A stretch of DNA of 64,000 bases from Fulvia fulva (GCF_020509005.1 NC_063014.1:4092001-4156000); one strand, 5' to 3'. Numbered from the stretch's first letter, positions 9,614 to 20,812 are shown. Program-made: numbers and translations. Notes: generated by a model not told the origin, from the sequence alone.

Positions 9614-12015
9614 CTACACTTCATCATCCGCCGTGGCAACCTGTTCATAGCCACCACGATACTGCATACCTCCCTTCGGCACCTCATATAGGTTCGCGTA
9701 ATCCACAGTTTGACCACCTATCAAACCCTTATTGCTCTCCTTCCTCCCAAAGACCGGTCCATCCAACCAGAAATCCTGGCAATTCCGCACGACACCTCGG
9801 GAGAACGGATTCGTCTTCCTTGCCGGTGACTTCGTTTTCTTGCCGTCCTTGCTACCCTTGTAGCCCTGGAACGCGATTGCCATGAATGTGTCGATGCCTA
9901 AGATCTTTGACCATCTCGTGAGGAACCCTTCTTTCTTTTGATGAGAGTGCTTGTGGCCGTGGCTGTGGTCGTGTGCATTGACGGGGTCGGGCCCAGCTCC
10001 GGCTTCTGTGATTTGGGCGCCATCGACACTCATAGTGCCGGCGGTGATGGCGGACATGAGGGGGTTGACTTGATCGGTGTGTCGCATAGACTCGAAGGTG
10101 GTGAGGTTCTTGGCGACTTGGAATAGGTGCACGAAGAGGAGCATGAAGGTCCATGTAAGCTGTAGGGCGGCCCATGCGTTCGTGATGATGGTGAGAGGGT
10201 CTTTCGAGAGTATGGCGCAGTACTCATCCTTGAGGACTGCGCAGTTGAGGTCTTCCGGTAATGGTGTCGGGAGTACTTCGAGATCTGAACATGCTGTCAG
10301 CATCACGAGAACATCATTAACTGGGGTGAGATGACTTACAGGCAATGGTAAGTCGTATCAGTAGTCCAATGCCGAGGATCATGAAGGTGACATATAACAA
10401 GAATTGCTTGTGGTTATTCACAGCAACACAGTTGTCAACCCAAGGACAGTGACTAGACTTGGTTAGTAGGTAGCTCCAATGGAAGACTGTGCGCAGCCAC
10501 TCACTGGTCCTCCCTGGCGACGCATCTCCCACAACGCCTGCAATGCTTGCTTCGTAAAGGCTTGCGTATCATACAAGTTGTACAGAAGTGCGTCTCGTTA
10601 AACGCGTTATGTTCTACGAGGTCGTCGATCGTCTTCTTCATTTGACCTCGGCTGGCACCTTTGGGGATGAAGCCTGGGTCTCCGGTCATGGTCATGAAAT
10701 AGAAGTAGGTACATAGGCCGTAACAAGTCGCAAAGAAGAGGTTGAGAAAGAAGTTGGACGATAATGTCGCTGGAATATTGTTAGCACATACGAAGGTACT
10801 AAAGAGCGTAAAGACTTACCGGGCAGTATGCGAAAGATATATCGCACGCCCACCCAGAAAAGTGTTCCAGCAAAGATTCCTGCCAAGAAGGGGGTCTTGT
10901 GCATGTGCTTCATGTCGCTTGGCGCCCAACGTAGAAGCTTATTCGCACCATACTGCAGGGCGTAGCCAACTATGAGCACCGCGGGTACTGATATCCAGAC
11001 TATCATGTACGCCAACATATGGAGCTGGAGACCACCCAGCACGAAGGGCCACAAGAAGAAGAACCGATTGAAAAACCATCGCTTGTCCTGGATCATAGGC
11101 AGCGGAAAGTGGAGGGGCGTGCCATTCTCATCGTAGCCAGAATCCAGAAGCGCCTTGTGCCATTGTCGTTGACTCTTCATCTTCGACGCAGTCATGCTAG
11201 GAGTGTCGCCTTCGGTCTGCCCTTCAGTGGGTTTGCTAGGCGCAAAGCGGTCCGCTCCATGTTCGATCAGTTTCTGTATGCAAGGATAGCTACCCTTGAC
11301 TAGCGCCCAATGTAGTGCTGTGAAGCCCATATCATCCACAGCATGCAGATCGGCGCCGAATCGTAGCAGGATGGCTATGCATGCCGGGAAGCCTTTGTAC
11401 GCTGCCCACATGAGCGCCGTATGTCCTTGCGCATCTGTCACATCGACAGGGATGTCTGGCTGGTGTAGCAGAAGCATAAGTTGGTATACATTGCCGTCGA
11501 GCGTTGCGGAATGCAAAAGATTGTAGCCTTGATCGTCTTTTATCAAAGGATCGGCACCGTGTTGGAGAAGAAGGGACACGACTTGGAGGTTGAAGCGCTT
11601 GCTCGCCCAAAGGACTGGAGTAGCTTGCGCATCGCCGCCTTTGGCGTTGACATCTGCGCCGGACTGGAGAAGGAAATGGCAGAGGGCGTGGTGGCCGTTG
11701 ATGGCAGCCCACTGTTGTCAGATCAGTGTCTTGTTCACGGTATATAATGCTATCAGATGCGTCCGCCCATACATGTAGTGCTGTGATGCCTTGATCATCT
11801 GTCGACTTTGCATTGTACCTCCCACTATCAAATAACTTTTGTATTGCTCGCAGCTCCCCCAGTCGTGCCAGTTGCATCAAGTCGGACTCGATCGGGAGCG
11901 GCGGAGGACTCGAGTCCAGGTCGCTGAGTTCGACTTTGTCGAGGCCATCTTTGGTAGGCGAGTTGGGTGCGCTGCCAGAGTCTTTGCGGTTGGGCGAGAC
12001 GTCGCGCGATGGCAT
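9614..12015 (-). CDS. AKR1: Palmitoyltransferase AKR1 (ankyrin-DHHC)
   Basis: A Golgi/endosomal protein S-acyltransferase. Akr1 palmitoylates proteins such as the casein kinase Yck2 and couples to pheromone signalling and endocytosis in yeast. Five exons: 12015-11773, 11711-10820, 10769-10505, 10452-10340 and 10293-9614. The last acceptor could instead be 9 nt later (10284), also in frame. Product ~730 aa, usual for the family. N-terminal ankyrin repeats (from [17 protein letters not shown]; later [47 protein letters not shown]), then paired transmembrane segments, the Cys-rich domain ([18 protein letters not shown]) and [10 protein letters not shown] (~466-475), which is split by an intron, then two more membrane segments. 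A His-rich stretch ([12 protein letters not shown]) lies in the cytosolic tail. Start MPSRDVSP at 12015 chosen because longer in-frame starts add a non-conserved extension. Confidence 0.92.
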
Positions 12016-12249
12016 GTTGGTGTGGTGTGGTATGGATGGTGTCGTAGTAGATGCTATCGCTACCGCATGGTAGACATCACTGTGTTGGAGAGACACGCGC
12101 GCAAAGGGCGATGGGCGTGTCTGCTCCTCGTTTGGCCAGCCCGCTGTGAATTGCGCTTGCCTCGTAATGCAACGCTCGCGAGGCGCAGATGCGGCTGAGC
12201 AGCTTAAGCTTTCGGGTGTAGCCGGCACCCCTGTGTGCGAGATCCAACT

Positions 12250-12978
12250 TCATGCCCGGTCGAAACTGACCGCGATAGGCAGAGTACGTCGCTCATGTGC
12301 TGTTAGGTTCATGCCGCCGCCGACATGCGGCATTACCACCTCTTTCGCGACGACCGTGTCTTGGACCGCTCTTTTCGGCTTCTTGCAATGGCGGCAGTCC
12401 TGTGTGATACACTGGCCGAGGTATGTCCTGCAAGCTCGTCGGGAGCGTAGCGATGACTGCTGGAGTCTGCGTGGGCTGTTAATCTTCGTTGGCTTGGCTT
12501 CCTCGTTCGGCATGGCTTCGTCGATGTCGGGCGCACCGTATGTGACCTCGTTCTGCAAAGGGCTTCCAACAATAACGCGCTGCCGCATCTGGGGTGATGG
12601 CAGCACAATATCTCGCTTGGCAACAGGCACTTCGATCTTCAGGCTGTCCAGAGTTGCGCAAGTTCTTTCGTGCTGTAGCTCTGCCTCGCGCGCCCTTCGC
12701 TTGAGCTTCTTCACTGGGGAGGCCTCACTTTGTTCCTTGAGCACGTCAACCTGAGCTTGGCCATGCGCCCTCAAGGCTTCCATCTGGCAGTGCAGGCACC
12801 GTCCTGGATAATGGATGACCGGGGCATCCTTCTTCTCCCTCAGGCTTTTAGTTGGGTTGCAGGAGGGTTTGGTGATGCCAGCACGAGTGGTGTGCGTGAT
12901 GGTTCCTTTGCAGGCGCTCAGGATTTTGGCGTAGAAGTGTCCGCACATGTCGTACTGGAAAGTCTTTACTTGACACAT
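12250..12978 (-). CDS. Hypothetical Cys/His-containing protein
   Basis: A 242 aa open frame that I do not recognise. The N-terminal third has several Cys/His residues with metal-binding-like spacing (CGHFYAKILSAC near the start, then CLHCQME at ~61-67), and the C-terminal part has CITQDCRHCKKP. A charged segment in between (VKKLKRRAREAELQHERTC) may be helical. Similar short Cys-bearing proteins of unknown function are common in Pezizomycotina; that is a general impression, not a database match. It is upstream of and co-oriented with AKR1, with 234 bp between its stop and the AKR1 start. Confidence 0.6.
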   Translation of the reverse strand: MCQVKTFQYDMCGHFYAKILSACKGTITHTTRAGITKPSCNPTKSLREKKDAPVIHYPGRCLHCQMEALRAHGQAQVDVLKEQSEASPVKKLKRRAREAELQHERTCATLDSLKIEVPVAKRDIVLPSPQMRQRVIVGSPLQNEVTYGAPDIDEAMPNEEAKPTKINSPRRLQQSSLRSRRACRTYLGQCITQDCRHCKKPKRAVQDTVVAKEVVMPHVGGGMNLTAHERRTLPIAVSFDRA

Positions 12979-13707
12979 CTTGTTGATATGCTGTTGGTGA
13001 GGCTGACAGTGCTTGACAGGTCCTTACAAAGCTGTTGCTTGCTCGAAGAAGATCAGAAAAAGTGTGGGTCACTGATATGTCTCGTCGCACTTTGTGGTTT
13101 GAGTATGAGAAAGAAAGAAGGAGAAGACGATGAGCTGCACGGCTCTTGTAGGGATGCCAGCCACACGAGTCCTCAGGTTCTCAAAGTATGGACCAATTGC
13201 AGCTTGTGTTTCACAGCCGACTGCATGCCAAACAAACGACCAATGAAGCGCTATTCACTCTGGGCGTGCAACAATGGCAGCGGGATTGCTGTTCCAACTT
13301 CCCAGCCACCCAGATGAGGGGCAGAGTTCCTATCGAGTGCTGCAGCTGGGAGCCTACACCACGAGCACTCAATACATTACCAATTCTCTGGTGGTCCGGT
13401 GCCTCCGCTCAAAGGATGGGATCTCGCAGCGAGTCTACCGCACATCACGGTAACGTATGGTTTACAAGCTATGTGGTGTCCTACTTGATGCAGGACCCCA
13501 ACATAATCCACCTTCGAGATCCGGAAAGGCCCCCGTTTCAACAACAAACGGCGCTTCGCGTATTGTGGATCTCATTCACTGTATTTGATCACGGTTTTCA
13601 CCCATCGCTGCCTGCAATTCTGGATCCCACATTCTGTTCCTCCGCCGATTTTATCACAGCAATACCACCAACACTGCGACTACCACCGCCGCCACGTGCC
13701 TGACACC
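12979..13707. promoter_or_regulatory. Divergent promoter, hypothetical gene and DUF6604 gene
   Basis: This 730 bp gap separates the divergent starts of the Cys/His hypothetical gene (-) and the first DUF6604 gene (+). It holds scattered short frames without coding character, and a CA/CT-rich stretch in the last ~60 bp before the DUF6604 ATG at 13708. No specific regulatory site can be named. Confidence 0.4.
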
Positions 13708-16523
13708 ATGGCAGACACCGAGCCGACAGCAGTTGTGAGTCGCTACCGCCGTTACAAAGCTGGCACCAAGAAAGTCGTTGGCTGGCTTGCTCGTAGCGCA
13801 AGTACATGCTGCGACGTTGCCGCCAAATTCAGCTGCTTTCAGTCAGGCTCGACTTCACGATCGGAGATCAAGGTGCCATCAAAGGTCCTCACAGCACTTG
13901 CAGACATCATCGCGTCTGCCGAGGCGGATGTGGCAGTCCCCAAACACATCTTGCAGGTCCTCGAAGATGTCATCGAACTTCGAACAGAATGTGCTACGTG
14001 GTACGGGGCTCAGGCCGTCAGTGACAGCACTGATCTGGCAGCCCGCAACAAGAGTCACCAACATTTCATCAAGGTACTCAAGGAGGTACATGCGATGTTG
14101 AGCAAGTCTACGAACATACAAGCCTCTGCCACTACTACTTCCCAGTCCGAAGAAAATAAGTCTAGCAAGAGCAAGAAGAACAAGAAAGGCCCGAGGAAGA
14201 ATAGCCTCGACAAGCTGGCGAATCTGTTCGAGATGCTGGATCTTGAGGAACCGATACTCACACCGCTCGGTGAGGCTCCATCGCCTTCCTCTAAACCACC
14301 CAACGAATGGAACGGCAAGTCCCTTTCGCTCGAAGATGATCAGGACAACGAAGCTGTGGCATTGTGGTATTTTCTGACAGACATGAACGACGTCCGCCAG
14401 AATGTACGGCAGCTCTGGCTCGAGTATCTGGAAGGCCAGACCCGTCTAGCGGTTGCTGGCATGGTGACTGAGACTGCTCTCGGTATGATCGAGCGTGCCA
14501 GTAACGACTTCGTTAGACAATGGCCCGGCTTCACTGACTGGATGTCTATGCCAGAGTACCTTCGAATCACCATCGGCATCAACAATAATCTCGTCTACTT
14601 GTTCTGCAAATACTCGAATGCCCTCACGAAGCACGCTGCAGCCAATCCAAGTCCCGCCGATCTGATCTGCCCGACTGCGAGCTTCCTCCTGCGCACCTTC
14701 GCCGAGGGTGCATGGACTTTTCAACAATCGCTCACAACTTCCGACTCGGGCTCACTCGGTGGTCATGTCGACGGCAATAGATTGTCAGCGGAGCGACCTT
14801 ACTCCGAATTCGAAGAAGTGCTGCTCTTCATGCTCCCAGCGTTAACCTCCCTTAAGACCTGGAAAGAATGCTACGAGCTGACGAAGCGACCTACGCAACT
14901 CAACTTGTCAATCCATGATCATTCAAAGATTACGGATGGCCTGATGAGCTTGATCGACGCTAACCAAGACATACCTGTGCTCGACACACCTATTTGGCTT
15001 GTCTTTGCATGCCAAATATGCATGGACATTAACGAGGTGGTGCAAGGTATGGGCACGTGTGGTGCTGATGGGCTTCTGAAGACTACGACCGACATCCAGA
15101 ACAGCCTCAATGAGGCCCTCACTTGGGTACAAAAGGAGATGAACGTTAGCGCTTTCGCCACACGTAAGTCAGAGTTTCAGCTGCTGGAGTCCCTTGTAGC
15201 CGGCTTCAAAGACAACATCAAGACCATCAGACGGCTGGAAAGTGCTAAGAAAATTTCTCCGCTCGACACAGACGATACATGGGTCCTTTACAAGAGCAGA
15301 TGCACAATCCCAGGTCTTGAGGTATTACCGTATCGAGCGGCACTCATGATACACGCATTCAAGGACTGGTCATACGACCTTCTCACTGGGGTGGGCAACG
15401 ATGATCACGCGATCGTGGCCATGGCACACCTGTATGGAGCTGCTAAAGGTCGTGGTCTGCTTCAGGTACCCTGGGAAGACATGATATTCCTCGAGCGTAT
15501 CCAGTCAGGCCGCAAGCCATTGGTGACCAAGACCAGAAATGAGGCCAGCATTATGGAATACTTGCGCCACTATGCCATTGACCTCGGAGCTGACGTGGCT
15601 GCTACGATCAAGCCTGAGTTTCCTGCCAATCTAGACTGGAAGCGTATGCTAAAGAATGGCAAGCAAGTCAGCAATCGGCTGTCTGAGCTGCGATGGGCGT
15701 TCCGAGAGCGCCATGAGGAGAACCAAGTCTTGGGACACCAGCGCGGCAACACATACGACGTCGTCCTTGCCACATTCACTGATAGACGGAAGCGAGAAGA
15801 TCAAGCACGCGGTTCTATGAAGTCCTCTTCAGGACAAATCAAGTACAGCCCTCTACAGCTTCTTCAAACCCTGACCGGATACTCAAAGCGCGACGAGCCT
15901 CGGGTCAATTTCGACTATGCAGGATTCTCACGACTGTGTCAGATGACCATGCGCGACATGCTTCAAGTGGCCGGACTGAAGAAGGAGCGACATATGGCTA
16001 CGCGTTCCAAATTCTCCAAGTCACGGCCGAGTTCGAAGCAAAATCAGTGCCGCTCTCTGCAACGCCGCTGGCGTATGTCACCCGCACCTTGCGGGCCATG
16101 ATTGAAAAGTGCGGCAAGGACTTCTTTACCAAAGCACAGCAGCAATGCAGTGGACGCATCCCCAAGTCGCACTTGCCCAAGTTTGAGAACACCCGCCCGG
16201 ACCCAAGTGATGACATCGCAAAGCTCATCAACAAGTACCCCGGATTGTCAGTCGGCACATCGCGCACCACAGTTGAGTTCTACGACTCGCAAGGATCCAC
16301 TACACGCTTCAACGATCTGCTGTACAACAACGACATGCGGAAGATCATGCCACAGGGTATGAGCAAAGCTACTCACATCATCGTCCCGGTCGAGGAGCTT
16401 GGTGAGGCTGAGGAGACTGCGAGAAGGGACTTACCGGATCACAAGCTCACTGATGTGTACGAGTACTACGATTTGATTTGGGATGGGAAGAGAGAGCAGA
16501 TTCATGGTCGCAATGGATTTTGA
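13708..16523 (+). pseudogene. DUF6604-family gene with one frameshift
   Basis: The frame starting MADTEPTAVVSRYRRYKAG carries the fungal DUF6604 N-terminal signature (Tyr-Arg-x-Tyr-Lys-x-x-Thr...Trp-Leu). Codons run uninterrupted to ~15,990, then leave frame and stop at 16,101. The homologous C-terminus continues in another frame (YGYAFQILQ ... QIHGRNGF, stop at 16,523). Alignment by eye with the neighbouring paralogue shows continuity across KKER/YGYAF, so there is no room for an intron. A one-base loss (or two-base gain) near 15,985-16,000 is the simplest reading. Without the shift the protein would be ~938 aa. The function of DUF6604 is unknown; such proteins are often in accessory, expanded fungal families. 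A sequencing error could mimic this lesion. Confidence 0.75.
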
Positions 16524-16846
16524 GGCAGAAGACAAGAGAGGACATGCATCGCATATCAGGCAAAGTGAACTACCAAGATTGAGAGATCGCCAGGAGATCG
16601 AGGCATGTTTTTGGAAAAGGCTTACTTGTACTGTCATGGTTCATGGTCATCAACAGGCTAGTCTAGGCTATCCTCGTGGTGTTGGCTGATGAATAGCTCG
16701 TGCACGTGCTCTTCGCTACATTCACTTGTCGCGAAGCTGACGTAAGAAGACCCGATTTCGACACTTTCTATTCGCTGTAAGCTTCCATAATCTCTACCTC
16801 TCGTCGCATCTCATAACAACAACACATTCAATCACTCTAGTACACA
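16524..16846. other. Spacer between the DUF6604 paralogues
   Basis: This 323 bp region has no coding signal I can support. The end is pyrimidine- and CAACAACAACA-rich just before the second paralogue's ATG at 16,847, consistent with a former promoter/5' UTR. Confidence 0.5.
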
Positions 16847-18828
16847 ATGCCGCATGCCGCGCAGAACCCGGCGACAGGCCGCTACCAGCTCTACAAGCAA
16901 GGCACAGCGCGAATTGTCGCTTGGCTCGTAGAGACAGCGAGCAAGATTGCCGACACACCCAAAAGCCTTTGCTCCCTCAACACCCTCGATGGTGCACCTA
17001 ATAGCACTCAGAGGAAGCAAAAAAGTGTGACCATAGTCAAGACTCGAGAGCTGCTGGCTTTCGCACGGGTCATCGCGACCGCTTCATTATCTAGGGTGCC
17101 ACCAGCTATCATCGACCTTATCGCCCAGGTCATCGAAGGTCGACAAGCATGCGCCGACTGGTATGCATTAGAGCCGGCCAGTACCGAAGTTAGGAACAGA
17201 ACAAGTCGCATGCGCACTTCATCCAGGTCTTGCGTCAAGTATATGATCTGCTTAAGCTTTTGAGACAGGAAGAGCCACGGACCGTTCGAGCCAAGGCAAA
17301 GGCGGTCAGAGATGACAATGACGAGGTCGCCAACTTGAGCAATATCTTCGCACGACTCGAGGTCGAAGAACCAGCTGCGGCGCCGCTCGGTAATGCACCC
17401 GATGTGACGATCCGACTCGAAGCCACGGAACACGATGCGGAAATCGAGCTAGAGCACGACGGCGGTAGGAGCAGCTCTTTAAGCTGTACTGTCTTCTCCA
17501 GGACGCGCGAGACGTGCGTCTCTTCATCAAGCAAGCTTGGCGAGACTATGCAGCGGGTGAGCTGAGTATCCTAGCAGCGGGATCCATCACCGAAACCGGC
17601 TTTAGTCTTCTTCGCACGGCGAACATATTGTTTCTGAAAGACAACGAGGAAGTCGGTGACTGGATGATGGTACCAGGTCTGTTGTCTCTACAAGTCGAGA
17701 ACGAGGGCCGCGTTTGCTATGTGTATCCGTTGCATGCTTGGGCAGACAGACTGCGTGCAGCGCCAGAACTCGACCCTTGCGAGTTGGTCTGTCCAGCTGC
17801 TGGCTACTTCCTTCGTGACCTTCGAAACCCTACGACCGCTAGTCACAAAGGGCAACAAATCCAACGACGCGATGACACCGCTCAAGCACTTTCTGGCCGC
17901 GCTAGGTTTGCCAGCCTCGGCGTTTTCGAAGGGCAACATACCAACTCTTCCTCCACGTAGTGCCGAGGTGTTCGACCAGCAACGTAAGATCGTGGTCACT
18001 TCTGCGATGATGCGAGAGTCGGCAGAGCGTCATCGATCCGGCAAGCATCGAGAGTTCCTTCGAGGAGAGCTCATAGAGACCGTCTTGACCGCGATCACTG
18101 CAAAGTCATCCGAGCGCGGTAACGCAGCCCAACACAGCGCCTCCTTCACTCCTCTCGAGCTTCTCACGGCTTACAAATGCAATTTGATCGCCGACGAGCC
18201 GCACATCAACTTCAACTACTTTGGGTTCTGGCAGATGCTGTGGGACGTCTATGTCGACATATTCCTTGCCCTCGCCGAGACTCATTCGAAGTACAGATTC
18301 CAGGTGCAGCCAAACAAAGGTCTGTCGCCACACAAGCTGGTGTACGACATCTTGCTCGATGCAGGCAAAAGCGTCTCGCAGTCAAAGCCGCTCGCAGGAA
18401 CACCCATCTCCACAGTCGCTGCAGTTCTCGACTGCGTCATCAAGACCCAAGGTAACGATTTCTCGACAGAAGCCTTCTCCGAATCCAGCGGCCGCATCCC
18501 GAAGAGCAAGAGACCCGAGTTCCGGACCTTCAAGCCGGGACAGGATGTGGACATCTTTACGACCCTTCTTGCTCAGGATCCTGCATCGAAGATGTATCTT
18601 TCGGGTGCTCATCGCACGGTCTACGATCCGAACGGGTCGCATGAGCGACATGCCCAGATCATGGAGACCTGCAAGCCATGCCTGACGGCTGTACGCGATG
18701 CTTCAAAGGAGGATTCGAAGGTGACAGTGGGGCAAGTGCTGAACCAGGAAGGATCTCGCTGGAGATTTCGTGATCTGCAGCAAGATAGTGTTGTGCTTAG
18801 GACCGTGCAGCATGTCTGGGATGATTGA
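16847..18828 (+). pseudogene. Degenerate DUF6604 paralogue
   Basis: A second DUF6604 gene in tandem, clearly broken. It begins MPHAAQNPATGRYQLYKQG in one frame. At ~17,200 the match to the first copy moves to another frame (SHAHFIQVLRQVYDLL). Near 17,470 it moves again (LFKLYCLLQDARDVRLFIKQ). At ~17,830-17,870 it moves once more, and ~300 residues present in the first copy are missing. The last frame (MTPLKHFLAALGLPA ... HVWDD, stop at 18,828) is intact for ~320 codons. The lesions are indels and a deletion, not C-to-T changes, so RIP is not the cause. The remaining 3' frame could still be transcribed. Downstream, CDC73 is convergent. Confidence 0.8.
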
Positions 18829-19034
18829 ATGGTCGCAAAGGGATCCGAGAGGTAAGCTCAGAGCTCGGAACATTCAGGCATTGCGAGGCGTTCACCAGCA
18901 GACAAGGAATGTGGTAGAGGTCTTGTGTCCCGTGAAGATGCATTTTGGCCAGTACAGTAGCCTTAGTACCAGCGTCTTCCCGCTTGAACGCTACAATGTA
19001 ACAAGAGCACACCATCTCCAGATGGGCCCCAAGA

Positions 19035-20312
19035 TCATCTTTGAGCATCCTTGCCCCATCCCATTGCTCTCATCCGCGCCTCAATCTGACTCCAGATATC
19101 CTCGACCACTTCCCGATCTCTCCACCTATTGCTGCCCTTATCAATTTGCACACTCAGCACGCCTCTTCCCCAACCTTTCACAGTATCCGGCACGACTTCT
19201 CCCTTCCAGCCAACGTACACGCCTAGAGCGTGACTGAACAGCTCCGCCGGGTTCTGCCACTTGTAGTTCTTGAACTGCCACGTCTGACCAGTCGTGAACA
19301 CTGCCACAACTCTGTTCCAGTAGTCCGGCCGGAAGTGCAAAGGATCGTCGACCAGAATGAATCTCGTAGCATGACCCGGGTGGATGGTCCGTAGATTGCG
19401 GGTGATGTGTAGAATGTTGGCAGCTTCGCCGCTCGCCTCGAGGGGAGTGTAGGTACCTTCTGCGAGGAAGGACTTGATGTTGGGCATTCGGATTAAGCTG
19501 GAGAAGGATGATGACAGTAGAATGATCGGTTCTGGGCGGCGGCCCTGTTGCGACGGTTTGACAGATGGCCGCATCGCAGGGTTGTTGTTGAGCGCTGGAG
19601 CCTGGGCAGTTGGCTTTTGCTTGCCAAGGAAGAGAGCGCTGTACTTTCGAATTCCGCTGAAGTCTTGGGTCTTGCTGCCGCGCAGGACGGTGTTGTGGTT
19701 TCCCATCTTGCGTTCCGCAGCGTAGATCAGGTGCAAACGTTCTTCCTCCTCGCGACGTCTTGACTCGTCTGAGGCGATGTCGCGCATCTCGACATCGGCG
19801 TCACCGGCTGCCTTCTCGGCGGCATCTTCAGCCTCTGCCCTGAGCTGTTTGTTGTCGTCGAGGCTCTTGATGTACTCGCTGTCGTTGACGCCAATCTCGC
19901 CGGCCAACCATGCGCGAATGTCGAGTCTCTCGGCGAAGACCAGGTTCGTCACCGTCTCGCTCTTGCCAGCCGCCTTCAGCTCTTCATTGGTGGAGGATAT
20001 GGCCGACAGGTACTCTGCGATTGCTTTGTCCCTGTTATGCCAGGCCAAGTATATTGATCGCAAGTCCAGCGGCCGGCCTGAGCCCGAGGTGAAGCGCGTA
20101 TGTTGTGTGAGCGGTACTGCAATGTGTTGAGGCCCATCTTGCTGCGCGTGGGAGTTGAAGATCAGATGTGAGGCGTCTGCGATTGAGACATCGGATTGCG
20201 CCTGGTTCGAAGGGTCGGGATGTGTCGCGGGTACTGGGAGTGTGTTGGCAGCTATTGACTGTCGGAGAAGTAGCAATGGATCCGGCGGTAGGCTGTGTGC
20301 GGTGGCAGCCAT
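19035..20312 (-). CDS. CDC73: Paf1 complex subunit Cdc73 (parafibromin)
   Basis: A 425 aa single-exon protein. Cdc73 is a core Paf1-complex subunit that binds elongating RNA polymerase II and links it to H2B ubiquitylation and 3'-end processing. The N-terminus has DPLLLLRQSIAANTLP; the middle has RPLDLRSIYLAWHNRD and a Glu/Arg-rich helix; the Ras-like C-terminal domain spans ~261-425 (EPIILLSSSFSSLIRMPNIK, ILVDDPLHFRPDYWNRVV, FTTGQTWQFKNYKW, GVYVGWKGE). I start at the second in-frame Met (20,312) because the upstream 18 residues are basic and unlike the family; a start at 20,366 is possible. It is the last intact host gene before the transposon compartment, with its promoter only ~130 bp from the first RIP-like sequence. 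Confidence 0.92.
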   Translation of the reverse strand: MAATAHSLPPDPLLLLRQSIAANTLPVPATHPDPSNQAQSDVSIADASHLIFNSHAQQDGPQHIAVPLTQHTRFTSGSGRPLDLRSIYLAWHNRDKAIAEYLSAISSTNEELKAAGKSETVTNLVFAERLDIRAWLAGEIGVNDSEYIKSLDDNKQLRAEAEDAAEKAAGDADVEMRDIASDESRRREEEERLHLIYAAERKMGNHNTVLRGSKTQDFSGIRKYSALFLGKQKPTAQAPALNNNPAMRPSVKPSQQGRRPEPIILLSSSFSSLIRMPNIKSFLAEGTYTPLEASGEAANILHITRNLRTIHPGHATRFILVDDPLHFRPDYWNRVVAVFTTGQTWQFKNYKWQNPAELFSHALGVYVGWKGEVVPDTVKGWGRGVLSVQIDKGSNRWRDREVVEDIWSQIEARMRAMGWGKDAQR

Positions 20313-20526
20313 GTTGAGGTGTCGGTGGTCACGTATTAGAAGTTGATGTCTCTCACAGGGCAACATGCATGTGTCTGAAGCTCGATGTCGCGATCTGCCG
20401 AGCGGGAAAAGTTCGGCGGAATAAGAAGTACGAAATGTTGTCCAGATAGTCTTAGCCTATTAGAACCCCTACCGCAAGCTCGCTTCGTCGCCTAATAGGG
20501 GCAAGTCTAGGTTTCTAAGGCGTAGG
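20313..20526. promoter_or_regulatory. CDC73 promoter and euchromatin/RIP boundary
   Basis: The CDC73 upstream region changes character at about 20,440, where TAG/CTA-rich sequence begins. It ends at the TA target site of the Tc1/mariner derivative. Only ~215 bp remain for the CDC73 promoter before transposon DNA starts. Confidence 0.5.
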
Positions 20527-20528
20527 TA

Positions 20529-20812
20529 CAGTCCTGGGCATAGTTTTTACAACCCCTGTTCTTCCACCTTTCCCCATTAGGAAGGATGTATCCACTGCTT
20601 GGCGTAGCTCACCACCTGGTGTGTCCTCCATTGTTGGCTATTACTGCCTCGCAGCGTTCTCGCATACTCTTGCATATACGTTGTATGTCCTTAGGTGTGA
20701 GATTGGCCCATTCTTGATAGTGAGATTGAAGGTAGCAACACCTGAGATGGACATGGATAGCCGGAAGTGGTTAGCGTAAATACAGGGGTTGTAAAAACTA
20801 TGCCCAGGACTG
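20529..20812 (-). mobile_element. Deleted Tc1/mariner element with perfect TIRs
   Basis: A 284 bp element flanked by TA on both sides (20527-20528 and 20813-20814). The 31 bp ends, starting CAGTCCTGGGCATAG, are perfect inverted repeats. The interior is not a random MITE filler: the minus strand encodes a transposase C-terminus. It shows almost no RIP mutation, unlike the sequence further in, so it is young or was below the RIP length threshold. It landed exactly at the edge of the adjacent 207 bp solo LTR, the TA being shared. Confidence 0.85.
20609..20740 (-). pseudogene. Tc1/mariner transposase C-terminal remnant
   Basis: About 43 codons ending in TGA read YLQSHYQEWANLTPKD, then IQRICKSMRERCEAVI, then ANNGGHTRW. 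This is the conserved tail of Tc1-type DDE transposases (typically ...MPRRCQAVIQANGGHTRY). All catalytic residues lie in the deleted part, so it cannot be autonomous. Confidence 0.75.

Noticed and set aside
12146..12754. 202-codon plus-strand frame
   Set aside because: Lies antisense to the Cys/His hypothetical gene and the AKR1 upstream region, with atypical composition; taken as a shadow.
15900..16000. Possible intron in the first DUF6604 gene explaining the frame change
   Set aside because: The only GT...AG pairs nearby are under ~50 nt with poor acceptors, and they would remove residues that align with the paralogue.
1..20400. Secondary-metabolite or effector cluster
   Set aside because: No polyketide synthase, NRPS, terpene synthase, P450 or transporter genes; the recognised genes are housekeeping.
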